Shown here one piece after another: positions 26,234-35,458 of a stretch of 64,000 nt of DNA; positions within the stretch are counted from its first letter, which is position 1; every line of letters starts with the position of its first letter. Made by a program: the position numbers and the translations under genes. The DNA lies in the NCBI GenBank assembly GCA_016217545.1, contig JACRHT010000017.1, positions 620,001-684,000 of the forward strand, given 5' to 3'. The stretch comes from Opitutia bacterium (GTDB lineage: Bacteria > Verrucomicrobiota > Verrucomicrobiia > Opitutales > Opitutaceae). The notes under the pieces were generated by a model that did not search any database, was not told the DNA's origin, and was given only the letters and a program-made list of their open reading frames with translations.

Positions 26234-27757
26234 TTAGTCGCGCAGCGTCCAGGACGCCGGGAGAGTCGGCAGCCCGAGCGAGCTGGCGATGGTGGTGCGG
26301 TCCATCACCCAAATCACCCGGTCGCCCGTGCTCATGTTCTCCAGGATGAGGTCCGGTTTGCCGTCGGTGTTGAAGTCGCCGGAGCCGGCGAAGCGCCAGC
26401 TCACGGGCAGGGTGGGCAGGCCGGTCGATTGCGCGATAGAACCGTCGGGGTTGAGGCTCCAGAACAGCCGGTCACCAGTGCTGGTGTTTTCGAGCACGAG
26501 GTTGGCGCGGCCATCGGCGGTGAACTTGCCGGCGGCGGCAATGTTCCAGCTTGTCGGCAGGGTCGGCAGCGCGATGGTGCTGTCCACCTTGGCGCGGTCC
26601 ATCACCCAAATCGCGCGTTCGCCGGTGCTGGTGTTCTGCAGGACGATGTCGGGCTGGCCATCGAGGTTGACGTCGACGACAGCGGCGAAACGCCACGCTG
26701 GCGCAAGGGCGGGCAGGCCGGCGCCGCCGCCGATCGTGCCGTTGTTCATAAACCACAGCACACGGTCACCCGTGTTCGTGTTCTCGACAACGATGTCGTT
26801 GAGGCCATCGGCATTGAAGTCTCCGATGCCGGCGAAGCGCCACTCGGCCGGCAGCGTGGGCAAGCCGATCGAGCCGGCGATGGCTCCGTTTTGCATAACC
26901 CACATGACGCGGTCGCCCGTCGCGGTGTTCGTTACCAGGATGTCGCTGCCGCCGTCGCCGCTCAGGTCGTGCGGGCCCGAAATCGGCGCGCGATTCGTCG
27001 CCGCGCCGGCGAACGACCAATCGGCGGGAAGGGTCGGCAGGGCGGTGGAACCGAGAATGGCGCCGTCGCTACCCATCGACCACAGAATGCGGTCTCCAGT
27101 CAGGGAGTTTTGCAGAAGCAGGTTGGGCTTGCCGTCGGTGGTGTAGAAGCCGCCGCCCGCAAATCGCCAGCCCGCGTAGAAGGTCGGCAGGGGGATGGTT
27201 CGATTGATCGACAGCTGACCTGACTGAAGCGCGAGGATCCACACCTTGCGCTCGCCGGTGCGGACGTTCTGCAGCACCAGATCGTTCTGCCCATCGGAGT
27301 CGATGTCGATCACGGCGCAAATTTGCCATTCCGGTGCCAGAGTCGGCAGGCCGAGCGACGTCGCGATCGCCACGCCGTTCATCTTCCAGACGAGGCGGTC
27401 CCCGGTGTCGGTGTTCTGTAGCACGACGTCAGCGCTGCCATCGCCGTCGACGTCCCCGATACAGGCAATCTGCCAAACCAGCGGCAGCGTCGGCAGGCCG
27501 GCCGATCCCGTGATCGTCCCACCGTTCATCAGCCAGATCACCCGTTCGCCCGTTTGCGTATTCTGCAGCACAATGTCGGCAACGGCGTCGCGGTTGAAGT
27601 CGCCCGTGCCGGCGAAGTGCCAGCCCGCGCTCAATGTCGGCAGCGACACCGAGCCGACGATGCCGCCGTTGCGCATGCGCCAGATGAGTCGCTGGCCGGT
27701 GACGGCGTTCTCCAGGACGAGATCAGGGGCGCCATCGCGATCGAGATCGCCGTGTGC
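26234..27757 (-). repeat. Ten tandem FG-GAP-like repeats (about 147-150 bp each) at the 3' end of the giant gene
   Basis: Each unit encodes a pattern like GDFNADGLNDIVVEN followed by TGDRVIWVM and closes with GLPTLPxxW. The D-x-D-x-D-G loop resembles the calcium loop of FG-GAP/VCBS blades, but the conserved TGxRxxWxM and GLPTLP-W pieces set these units apart. Repeats 4 to 6 are irregular in length. The DNA is similar enough between units to allow recombination, also with the decayed copy at 21474-22600. Confidence 0.8.
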
Positions 27758-30700
27758 GGTGCGACTCGACCGCACGCCAACCCACGAATGCAAGGTCACG
27801 ACGGAGCTGTTGGCGAGCGTGACGAGGACCGAGTAGTCGCCGGCATCGGCCGACTGCACGCCGCCGAGTGTCAGCGTGCGACCGGTGGCGCCGCTGATCG
27901 CGACGCCGTTGCGATACCACTGATAGCTCGCGCCACCGGCACCGAAGACCGAGAGGCGCACCACGCCACCGCTAGCGACGGCCTGCTCCGCCGGCAAGGG
28001 GCGAGGTGCGAGGCTGGACGGGGCGGCGCTCAACAAGGTCAGTGTGTTCCGAGAAGATGTGGTCCCGTCGCCGAGTGCGCCGGAATAGTTCTCGCCGGTC
28101 GCGTAGAGTGCTCCGGTCGTCGAGATGACGAACAGGTTGGTGGGGCTGGCGATCGCGAACGCAACGTCGGAGGCGATGCTTGCGGGTGTGGTGCGGCTGC
28201 TCCACGAGCCGTCGCCCAGTTGCCCGGAACTATTGATGCCGACCGTCCACAAGGAACCGTCGGACTTCACGTAGGCGCTGAACGAACTTCCCGCGGCCGC
28301 GCTTTCCACGCCGGTGGCGACCTGCACCGCGGACGAGCGCGGCGTGGTCGTGCCGTCGCCGAGCTGGCCGTAGCCATTGCCGCCTGCGGCCCAAAGGCTG
28401 CCATCCGCCTTCACCCAGAGGACGTGGCCTCCGCTCGCGGACACGGAGACAACGCCCGTCGTCACGGAAACGGGAACGAGGCGATCCGTCGCGTCACCCA
28501 CGCCCAATTGTCCGTTGCCATTAGCACCGATCGCCCAAAGGGTCCCCGCGTCGGTGACATAATAGCTGGAGTTGCCGCCCGCAGCCACGGCGCGCACACC
28601 GGCAGTCGCGATCGCAATCGGGGAAAGCCGGTTGGTCGCCGCGCCATCGCCCAGCTGGCCGGAGGTGTTGTTGCCCATGCCCCACAGTGAGCCATCGTTT
28701 TTCACGAAGAGCGTGTGGGCCCAGCCGGCAGCGACCGCGACGACGTTCGTGGCAATCTGGATCGGCAGGGCACGCGTCTGCGTGGTGCCATCGCCGAGCT
28801 GTCCCTGCGCGTTGTTGCCCATGCCCCACAGCGTGCCATCGTTCTTCAAAAAGATCGTAAAATCGTTGCCGGTTGCGACGCTCGTCACGCCGGTTGCGAC
28901 CTGCGTGGGATTCAGCCGGCCGCGGAAACTCCCGTTGCCTAACTGGCCGTAGAGGTTGCCGCCAACCATCCACAGGGTTCCGTCTGCCTTCAGGATCGCT
29001 GAATGCCAGCTGCCACCAGCGACGGACAGAACGCCGACCGGGGTCTCCATCGTCAAAGTCGCAACGTTGCTGGTCACTTCACCTCCGGCGTTGCGCGCCA
29101 CCACGGTATAGTCGCCCGCCGATGCCGACTGCACGCCGGACAACACCAGCGCGTTCGAGGTGGAGCCAATGATTGCGCTACCATTCCGATACCATTGGTA
29201 GGAGATCGGGCTTGTGCCCGCCGTCTGCACGGAGAAATTCGCGGTGAGGCCGGGTTGAACAGCGATCGAGCTGGGCTGCTCGAGAAAGGAGACCGGGACC
29301 ACGGCCTGGACGGTCACTGCCACGGAAGCGCTCGTGGCCGTGCCGGCAACATTGGTCGCCACGAGCGAATACTGGCCACTGTCCGATGGCGTGGCGGCTC
29401 CAACGTTAAAATAGGAGTTGTTGGCTCCGGGGATATCGGCGCCGTTCTTGCGCCATTGATAACGGATCGACGGGCTGCCGCTGACACTCGCGTTGAGGTT
29501 GATCGATCCACCATAAACGACAGACAACGTCGCCGGCAGGCCGCTGATACTGGGGGCCGCTGCGGCTGCCACGGTCACGTTCACCGTGCTGGTCGCGGTC
29601 CCGGCGACGTTACTTGCCGTGAGCGTGTAGACGCCGCTGTCAGCCGGGGTGATGCTGCCGTATTTGGAAAAGGAAGTGTTGCTGGATCCAAGCGGCACGC
29701 CGTCCTTACGCCACACGTAGGACATCGGCCAGCTGCCCACGACCATCGCGCCGAGCGATAGGCTCGTCGATCCGTAGCTGAGATTCAAATCTGTCGGCAG
29801 ATTGAAAATTGCGGGCGGCACCGCAGGGTTGACGATCAGGGTAATTCCAGGACTCGTGACCGACCCGACCGCATTGGAGACCGTGAGGGTGTAAATGCCG
29901 TTCACGGCCGGGGTCGCCGGCGAGAACCCGAGCGTCCGCGAATTTGCTCCGGGAATGGGATTCCCGTCCTTCGACCATTGATACGAGAGAGGTCCGGTGC
30001 CGACGACTGCGGGCGAGAGCGTGATCGAGTCGCCATAGTTGGCGGTGCGCGCCGCCGGCACGTCGAGCACGGCGGGAGCGACCGCCGGCGTCACGGTCAC
30101 CGAAATGTCGCGCGTCGTGACGGCGCCCCACGCATTGGTAACCACGAGCGAGTAGGCGCCGCTGTCTGCGGGAAGGGCGGAAGACTTCGAGAAACTGGAG
30201 TTGATCGCGCCCACGATGGCCACGCCGTCCCGCCGCCACTGGAAGTTCATGGGCCCAGTCCCTTGGACGAACGGGTAAATGGCGAACGAGCTGCCCTGGT
30301 TGATAGTGATCGTGGAGGGAAGATTGTGGACGACCGGCGGCTGCCCCGGCAAAACCGTCAGCTGATATCCGGCGCTGGTGGTGCTGCCCGCCCCGTTCGT
30401 CGCGGTGAGCGTGTAGGTGCCGTTGTCCGACGGTGTGGCGCTGTATAGGTAGAACGAAGAGCTGTTCGCGCCCGGAATCGCGTTCCCGTTCTTCGACCAC
30501 TGCAAAGTCATCGGCGAGGTGCCCGTCACGTTCGGCGAGAGGGAAACGGAGGCGCCGTAGTTAATGGTGGCACTGCTGGGCATGCCGGAGATGACCGGAG
30601 CGATCGGAGCGGACACCGTCAGGGTGCAAGCACTACTCGTGGTCGATCCGGCCACATTCACGGCCGTGAGCGTATACATGCCGCTATCCGAAACCGAAAG

Positions 30701-32572
30701 CAGGCCCTTCGAGTAGGAAGTGGAGGTCGCACCGGGAATGGGAACGCCATTCTTGTTCCACTGATAAACGATCGGCGCAGTGCCTGCGATGCTGGCGTTT
30801 AAGCTGAAGCTTGATCCCGACGACACATTGAGGGTGGCGGGCACTCCGGTGATCTGCGGCGCGACCGCGGCGCCGACCGTGACGACCGTTCCGGTGCTCG
30901 TGGTGGTGCCCCAGGCGTTCGTCACCACCAGCGTGTAGGTGCCGGCATCGGCCCCGGTCACACTCGACCGGCCGATGGATGATCCCGTCGCGTCGAACAG
31001 CGTCACGCCATTGCGCCGCCACTCGTAGGTCATCGGCGAAGTGCCGCTGACCGTCGGTGAGATCGAAAAGGAAGCGCCGTAGGCGACATCGATCGTCGCA
31101 GCGCCGTTGAGCTGGATCGTCGGCGCGACCGGTTGCGCCACCGTGACCACGGCAGCCGAACTGGTGACGGTGCCCCAGTCGTTGGCAACGATCACCGCGT
31201 AGCGGCCGGCGTCCGCAGTCGTGACCGAGCCCTTGGAATAGTAGGAGGAACTCGCCCCTGGGATAAAATTGCCGTCTTTTGTCCACTGATAGCGTAGACT
31301 GGGGCTGCCGGATGCGTTGACCGAAAGGTTAAGCGAACTACCGTAAGACAAATTCACGCTGGCGTTCAGGGGTGAAACCGTCGGTCCGACGGGCGCCGAA
31401 ACGGTCACGGGCACGGCGATACTCGTGGTCGTGCCCACAGAGTTGGTGGCGCGCAGCGTATATGAGCCCGAGTCGGACACCTTGGCGGGCGATAGGTAGA
31501 GGCTGCTGCTCGTGCGCCCGGGCAGGGCGGTGCCGTCGCGATACCACTGGAAAGTCATCGGCTGGGTTCCGGTCACGGACGCGTAGATCGAAATCGAATC
31601 CCCGTAAGCGGTAGCCGACGGCGTCGAATAGAACGTAATCGCGGGAGCCGAGGGCGGCTGCGGCGCGATCACCGACACCGGGATATCGGCGCTAGTGGTG
31701 CTCCCGGCGGCGTTGGTCGCCACCAGCCGATAGGCGCCCGCATCGCCGTCCGCGACATCCGATTTTGAATAGTATCGGTCGGTCGCATTCGGAATGTCGA
31801 CGGAGTCTTTTTGCCACTGAAATGTCATGGGCTGCGAACCGCTGACCGTGGCGGACAGCGAGAACGACCCACCGCGCTCCGCAGTGCGGTTCAACGGCAG
31901 TTCATAGATTTCGGGGGCGACCGGATCGGCGACAGTCACCGTGACGCCGCTGCTCGTGGCTGAGCCTGCGGAGTTGGTCGCCACGAGGGTGTAGACCCCA
32001 GCATCGTTGCCGGTAACCAAATTCTTGGAATAATTGCTGGAAGTTGCGTTGGGGATATCGACGCCATTCTTTTTCCACTGGAAGGTCATAGGTGTCGTGC
32101 CCGCGACCGTCATTGATAACGACAACGTGGTGCCGTAATCGCACGAAACGGCGGTGCTGGTCGGATACAGCATGGGGGGCTGCGGCGCATTCACCTGAAC
32201 CGTGACAACACTGCTCGTCGTCGAGCCGGACGCATTCGTGGCGACCAGCGTGTAGTCGCCGGCATCGGCAGTGGCGACCGGCGATTTCCAGAAGGACGCG
32301 GTGGTAGCCCCGCTGATGTCCACCCCATTCTTCTTCCATTGGTAGGTGATCGGCGTTGTCCCGGCGACCGCAGGCGTCAGCGTAAGCGACTGCCCCGAGT
32401 CCACCGTCACGAACGGCGGCAGGTTGTAAATCGACGGAGCGGCAGCCCACGAGGAAATCGCGCCCCCCCATGCGAACAAAAAAAGGCTGAGCCGACAGCT
32501 CATGCGCGCGAGGCGCTTCCCGAAGGAAGCAGCAGACAAGAAGAGCATCAGAGGCGAGGGGGCCGTTTGCAT
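26234..32572 (-). CDS. Giant secreted protein: Ig-like array, RCC1 propeller, FG-GAP-like repeats
   Basis: About 2112 residues from the ATG at 32572 (MQTAPSPLM); an ATG at 32503 also gives a good signal peptide (MSCRLSLFLFAWGG, cleavage after SWAA), and the frame is open to 32704. Order: signal peptide; thirteen cysteine-free Ig-like domains of about 87 residues (about 45-1176), each with YQWKKNGVDI-like and DAGDYTLVATNAAGS-like strands; seven RCC1 repeats (about 1177-1516) with NGYGQLGDGT motifs, enough for one seven-bladed propeller; one more Ig-like domain; ten 49-residue FG-GAP-like repeats (about 1606-2112). No membrane anchor, sorting tail or catalytic motif is seen. Likely a cell-surface or released adhesin/scaffold. 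It is divergent from the exporter genes and lies beside a decayed relative. Confidence 0.9.
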   Translation of the reverse strand: MQTAPSPLMLFLSAASFGKRLARMSCRLSLFLFAWGGAISSWAAAPSIYNLPPFVTVDSGQSLTLTPAVAGTTPITYQWKKNGVDISGATTASFWKSPVATADAGDYTLVATNASGSTTSSVVTVQVNAPQPPMLYPTSTAVSCDYGTTLSLSMTVAGTTPMTFQWKKNGVDIPNATSSNYSKNLVTGNDAGVYTLVATNSAGSATSSGVTVTVADPVAPEIYELPLNRTAERGGSFSLSATVSGSQPMTFQWQKDSVDIPNATDRYYSKSDVADGDAGAYRLVATNAAGSTTSADIPVSVIAPQPPSAPAITFYSTPSATAYGDSISIYASVTGTQPMTFQWYRDGTALPGRTSSSLYLSPAKVSDSGSYTLRATNSVGTTTSIAVPVTVSAPVGPTVSPLNASVNLSYGSSLNLSVNASGSPSLRYQWTKDGNFIPGASSSYYSKGSVTTADAGRYAVIVANDWGTVTSSAAVVTVAQPVAPTIQLNGAATIDVAYGASFSISPTVSGTSPMTYEWRRNGVTLFDATGSSIGRSSVTGADAGTYTLVVTNAWGTTTSTGTVVTVGAAVAPQITGVPATLNVSSGSSFSLNASIAGTAPIVYQWNKNGVPIPGATSTSYSKGLLSVSDSGMYTLTAVNVAGSTTSSACTLTVSAPIAPVISGMPSSATINYGASVSLSPNVTGTSPMTLQWSKNGNAIPGANSSSFYLYSATPSDNGTYTLTATNGAGSTTSAGYQLTVLPGQPPVVHNLPSTITINQGSSFAIYPFVQGTGPMNFQWRRDGVAIVGAINSSFSKSSALPADSGAYSLVVTNAWGAVTTRDISVTVTPAVAPAVLDVPAARTANYGDSITLSPAVVGTGPLSYQWSKDGNPIPGANSRTLGFSPATPAVNGIYTLTVSNAVGSVTSPGITLIVNPAVPPAIFNLPTDLNLSYGSTSLSLGAMVVGSWPMSYVWRKDGVPLGSSNTSFSKYGSITPADSGVYTLTASNVAGTATSTVNVTVAAAAAPSISGLPATLSVVYGGSINLNASVSGSPSIRYQWRKNGADIPGANNSYFNVGAATPSDSGQYSLVATNVAGTATSASVAVTVQAVVPVSFLEQPSSIAVQPGLTANFSVQTAGTSPISYQWYRNGSAIIGSTSNALVLSGVQSASAGDYTVVARNAGGEVTSNVATLTMETPVGVLSVAGGSWHSAILKADGTLWMVGGNLYGQLGNGSFRGRLNPTQVATGVTSVATGNDFTIFLKNDGTLWGMGNNAQGQLGDGTTQTRALPIQIATNVVAVAAGWAHTLFVKNDGSLWGMGNNTSGQLGDGAATNRLSPIAIATAGVRAVAAGGNSSYYVTDAGTLWAIGANGNGQLGVGDATDRLVPVSVTTGVVSVSASGGHVLWVKADGSLWAAGGNGYGQLGDGTTTPRSSAVQVATGVESAAAGSSFSAYVKSDGSLWTVGINSSGQLGDGSWSSRTTPASIASDVAFAIASPTNLFVISTTGALYATGENYSGALGDGTTSSRNTLTLLSAAPSSLAPRPLPAEQAVASGGVVRLSVFGAGGASYQWYRNGVAISGATGRTLTLGGVQSADAGDYSVLVTLANSSVVTLHSWVGVRSSRTAHGDLDRDGAPDLVLENAVTGQRLIWRMRNGGIVGSVSLPTLSAGWHFAGTGDFNRDAVADIVLQNTQTGERVIWLMNGGTITGSAGLPTLPLVWQIACIGDVDGDGSADVVLQNTDTGDRLVWKMNGVAIATSLGLPTLAPEWQICAVIDIDSDGQNDLVLQNVRTGERKVWILALQSGQLSINRTIPLPTFYAGWRFAGGGFYTTDGKPNLLLQNSLTGDRILWSMGSDGAILGSTALPTLPADWSFAGAATNRAPISGPHDLSGDGGSDILVTNTATGDRVMWVMQNGAIAGSIGLPTLPAEWRFAGIGDFNADGLNDIVVENTNTGDRVLWFMNNGTIGGGAGLPALAPAWRFAAVVDVNLDGQPDIVLQNTSTGERAIWVMDRAKVDSTIALPTLPTSWNIAAAGKFTADGRANLVLENTSTGDRLFWSLNPDGSIAQSTGLPTLPVSWRFAGSGDFNTDGKPDLILENMSTGDRVIWVMDRTTIASSLGLPTLPASWTLRD
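28025..29040 (-). repeat. Seven RCC1 repeats within the giant gene
   Basis: Seven consecutive units of about 48 residues, each with a strand such as KNDGTLWGMG followed by NNAQGQLGDGT and a closing VxAVAAG strand. Seven units match the blade number of RCC1/BLIP-II-type propellers. The first six are regular; the seventh (TTGALYATGENYSGALGDG) is more diverged. Confidence 0.85.
29041..32440 (-). repeat. Thirteen tandem Ig-like domain repeats (about 260 bp each)
   Basis: Units of about 87 codons, joined by short linkers such as SAPVGP, NPAVPP or ADPVAP. Each keeps a YQW (or FQW) tryptophan strand, a K/R-D/N-G turn and a final SG-Y-L-V-A-N strand, without cysteines. The units differ enough from one another that they look old rather than freshly amplified. 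Confidence 0.8.
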
Positions 32573-32831
32573 GGGGGAAAGGCAGGTAATAGGTTGAGCA
32601 AGCTGGGCAGTGCCACGGGGCATTGAAAGGGAGGGGCCGCTGGACAGGGGAATCATGCCAGGGCCCTCCCGGTCCCGAGCAGGATTCCTATTCCGAGGTG
32701 ACAAATTTGCGGTGGCCCAATCCGCACGCCACAGCCAAGCGTGCGCAGATATTCATGCAAGGGGATTTCTCCCCCGGCAGCGCAGTCGTGTTGTCCCTTG
32801 CCCTGCAGAGGATCTCGCGTAGCCTGCGAAC
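32573..32831. promoter_or_regulatory. Divergent intergenic region between giant protein and exporter arm
   Basis: About 260 bases separate the start of the giant minus-strand gene from the first gene of the plus-strand arm, so both promoters should lie here. Part of it is also open in the giant gene's frame (to 32704), leaving less than 130 bases free if that longest start were used. No convincing sigma-70 boxes or inverted-repeat operator could be picked out by eye. Confidence 0.45.
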
Positions 32832-33257
32832 ATGCGGCGGCTAATCCTCAGCTCAGTTTTTCTTCTTACTATCGCCGCGGTTGTGGGCGTTCGGCTGAAC
32901 CGACCCGGGCCGCCAACGCGCGCCGCCAACGCCCCGCATTCCTCGCCCATTTCGCGCCCTGCGGTCACGCATGCCCCCACCCTATCCGCTTCGGAGGCCG
33001 AGGCAACGCCGTTCCCGAATGCCTCACAGATTGCACCGGCGCTTCCACCGCAAGTCCGCGCAGTGATGAGCCCCCAATTGCCGCGCTTCGTCTTGCCGCA
33101 CGCTCTCGACGCAGCGAACGCGCTCGACGACTACGAGGCCTACCTGCCCAGCGACGTGGCGCGCTTTTTCCCCCGCGAGGCGGCTCCCGAATGGAATCAT
33201 CCGGACCCTGCCAAGGCTGTCGCCGAACCAGAGTCGCCCAAGGACCTCCGCGATTGA
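32832..33257 (+). CDS. Small membrane-anchored proline-rich hypothetical protein
   Basis: 141 residues, starting MRRLILSSVFLLTIAAVVGV, a signal anchor or signal peptide. The rest is rich in proline and alanine with little predicted structure, then an acidic stretch (LDDYEAYLPSDVARFF) and a charged end (PESPKDLRD). No family was recognised. It is the first gene of the plus-strand arm and ends 38 bases before the ABC exporter permease, so it probably shares its transcript. The frame on the opposite strand here is longer but of shadow composition. Confidence is moderate because the protein is short and low in complexity. Confidence 0.6.
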   Translation: MRRLILSSVFLLTIAAVVGVRLNRPGPPTRAANAPHSSPISRPAVTHAPTLSASEAEATPFPNASQIAPALPPQVRAVMSPQLPRFVLPHALDAANALDDYEAYLPSDVARFFPREAAPEWNHPDPAKAVAEPESPKDLRD

Positions 33258-33294
33258 CTCGCCGGTCCCTACGCCGGCAACCTCCCTGATTCTT

Positions 33295-34116
33295 GTGGGG
33301 AATTTTTCGCCTAGTCCTCGTGCCTTCGCCGCGCATCGCGCGCTTTGGTGGCAATTCACGCTGCGCGCGATCGAGATGCGGCATCGCGGCAGCTACCTGG
33401 GGTTCGTCTGGGCCGTGCTCACGCCGCTGTTCACCGCCGCGCTCTATGTCGTCGTCTTCGGCTATATCTTCGGCGGGCGCTTTCATGTGCTCCCCAACGA
33501 GACGGGCAAGGATTACGCCATCGGCGTCTTTCTGGGGCTGCTCCTGTTTCACCTCGTCGCCGAGACCATGGCTGTCGCGCCGACCATCGTGCTCTCGCAA
33601 CCGAATTTGGTGAAGAAAGTCGTCTTCCCAGTCGAAATCCTGTCGCTGGCGCAGCTCGGCGCGTTCTGGTTTCACGCCATGATCAGCCTCGCGTTGGTGG
33701 CGATCTCCGCGGCGACCATCGGCCACGGCCTCAGCCTCACCGGCCTCGCGTGGCTGCCGCTGATTTTGCTCCCGCTTGTGTTGCTCACCGTCGGACTCGG
33801 CTGGCTGCTCGCCGCAGCCGGAGTCTACTTCCGCGACATCACGCAGATCGTGCCGCTGCTCTCGCAGATCCTCCTGTGGTCGAGCGCGGTGTTCTTCACG
33901 CCCGAGCGCATCGCTGAAAAGTCCGCCTTCGGCTGGTCGATCCTGAAGTGGAATCCCCTGCTCCACACCATCGACCTCGCACGCGACGCGCTCCTCTTCG
34001 ACCAACCCGTGAATGGTCTGCACCTCGCCTACACGTGGGGTTTCGGCGCGGCGATGTTCGCGCTCGGCTATGCGGTGTTCCGCGCGAGCAAGCGCACGTT
34101 TGCGGAAGCGCTGTGA
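33295..34116 (+). CDS. wzm: O-antigen/polysaccharide ABC exporter permease
   Basis: 273 residues from a GTG start. ABC-2 type permease with six hydrophobic segments. Wzm signatures are visible: the N-terminal amphipathic WWQFTLRAIEMRHRGSYLGFVWAVL, then PNLVKKVVFPVEILSLAQL in the cytoplasmic loop, YFRDITQIVPLLSQILLWSSAVFFTPE, and NPLLHTIDLARDALL near the end. With the ATPase 1 base downstream it forms the inner-membrane exporter that moves a finished, undecaprenyl-diphosphate-linked polysaccharide to the periplasm. No ATG is available near the N-terminus, which supports the GTG. Confidence 0.93.
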   Translation: MGNFSPSPRAFAAHRALWWQFTLRAIEMRHRGSYLGFVWAVLTPLFTAALYVVVFGYIFGGRFHVLPNETGKDYAIGVFLGLLLFHLVAETMAVAPTIVLSQPNLVKKVVFPVEILSLAQLGAFWFHAMISLALVAISAATIGHGLSLTGLAWLPLILLPLVLLTVGLGWLLAAAGVYFRDITQIVPLLSQILLWSSAVFFTPERIAEKSAFGWSILKWNPLLHTIDLARDALLFDQPVNGLHLAYTWGFGAAMFALGYAVFRASKRTFAEAL

Positions 34117-34117
34117 C

Positions 34118-35458
34118 ATGAGCGAATCCCTCGTCATCACCGCCGAGTCCGTCGCCAAGACCTACCGTCTCTGGCCCGAGCCGGCCGCGCGGCTGAAACG
34201 TCCGCTGCTCGCCGGCGCGGCGCGACTGTTCCCCGCCGGCTCCGGCACGCGCGCCAAGCTCGAGGCGTCGGCCGCGGCGTGCTTCCGCGATTTCCGCGCG
34301 CTGGAACCGCTGACGTTCCAAGTCCGCCGCGGCGAAGCGCTGGGCATCATCGGCCGCAACGGCTCCGGCAAGAGCACGCTGCTGCAACTCATCGCCGGCA
34401 TCTTGCAGCCGAGCCACGGTGCGATCGCGACCCACGGCCGCATCTCCGCGCTGCTTGAGCTCGGCTCGGGCTTCAACCCGGACTTCACTGGCCGCGAAAA
34501 CGTCTACCTCAACGGCGCCATTCTCGGCCTCTCGCACGCGGACATGGAGCGGCTGTTCCCGTCCATCGCGCAGTTCGCGGACATCGGCGATTTCATCGAC
34601 GAGCCGGTGAAAACCTACTCCAGCGGCATGATGATGCGCTTGGCGTTCGCCGTCGCGGTGAGCGTGCAGCCCGACGTGTTGATCGTCGACGAGGCGCTGA
34701 GCGTGGGCGACGTGTTCTTCACGCAAAAGTGCTTCGATCGCATCCGCGAAATCCTCGCCGCAGGCGCGACGCTGATCTTCGTTTCGCACGACATGGCGGC
34801 GGTGCAAAACCTCTGCTCGCGGTGCCTCCTGCTGCACAACGGCCGGCTCATCCACGACGGTGCGCCCGAGGAGTGCGTCGCGCGCTACTTCAGCCTGCAT
34901 CGCGGGGCCGCGTCGGAGCACGCCGTCGCCGGCACGCACCAGACCGTGAACACCGCCGCGCGCTCGGCCGCGCTCGCGCACGATCTGCTCGCCGGCGCGA
35001 AGTCCCGCATCGGCGACCGCGAGTTCGAGTTCGTCGCCGGTGCGGTGTTCGACGCGCACGGCACGCCCGCGACGGAGTTCGAGTTGCAGCAGCAGGCGCG
35101 CATCCACCTCCTCCTGCGCGCGAAGACCGCCGTGCGCCGACCGTCGGTCGGCCTCCAAGTGCACGACCGGATGAACAACCTCGTGTTCGCCGCGGGCACG
35201 CCGCAGCTGCGCTTCGATTTGCCGGCGCTCGCGGCCGGACAGGAAATCCTGCTCGAGTTCCGCCTCACGTGGTCGGTGCAGCCGGGCGTCTACACGCTGT
35301 CGTTCGACGCCGCGGAATTCGACGCCGACAATCCGAACGTCGGCCACTTCCACGACCGCGTGGGTGGCGTGGGACCGTTCACGATCAGCCACCACGCGCC
35401 GGGCGCCCTGCCCTTCTACGGCATCGCCAAGCTGCCGATGGAAATTTCCTACGCATGA
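34118..35458 (+). CDS. wzt: Polysaccharide ABC exporter ATPase with C-terminal carbohydrate-binding domain
   Basis: 446 residues from the ATG at 34118. The nucleotide-binding domain (about residues 1-250) shows Walker A GRNGSGKST, the signature YSSGMMMRLAF, Walker B VLIVDEALSVGD and the switch histidine in FVSHDMA. A C-terminal beta-sandwich (about 300-440; GAVFDAHGTPATEFE, GLQVHDRMNNLVFAAG, WSVQPGVYTLSFDAAEF) is the Wzt-C type domain that recognises the capped end of its own polysaccharide in E. coli O8/O9a-like systems. Its presence argues for a terminated chain, and the methyltransferase overlapping the 3' end (ATGA) is a candidate for making the cap. Confidence 0.93.
   Translation: MSESLVITAESVAKTYRLWPEPAARLKRPLLAGAARLFPAGSGTRAKLEASAAACFRDFRALEPLTFQVRRGEALGIIGRNGSGKSTLLQLIAGILQPSHGAIATHGRISALLELGSGFNPDFTGRENVYLNGAILGLSHADMERLFPSIAQFADIGDFIDEPVKTYSSGMMMRLAFAVAVSVQPDVLIVDEALSVGDVFFTQKCFDRIREILAAGATLIFVSHDMAAVQNLCSRCLLLHNGRLIHDGAPEECVARYFSLHRGAASEHAVAGTHQTVNTAARSAALAHDLLAGAKSRIGDREFEFVAGAVFDAHGTPATEFELQQQARIHLLLRAKTAVRRPSVGLQVHDRMNNLVFAAGTPQLRFDLPALAAGQEILLEFRLTWSVQPGVYTLSFDAAEFDADNPNVGHFHDRVGGVGPFTISHHAPGALPFYGIAKLPMEISYA

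Noticed and set aside
33896-35395. Minus-strand open frame of 499 codons opposite wzt
   Set aside because: Antisense shadow; the plus strand carries Walker A, signature and Walker B motifs.
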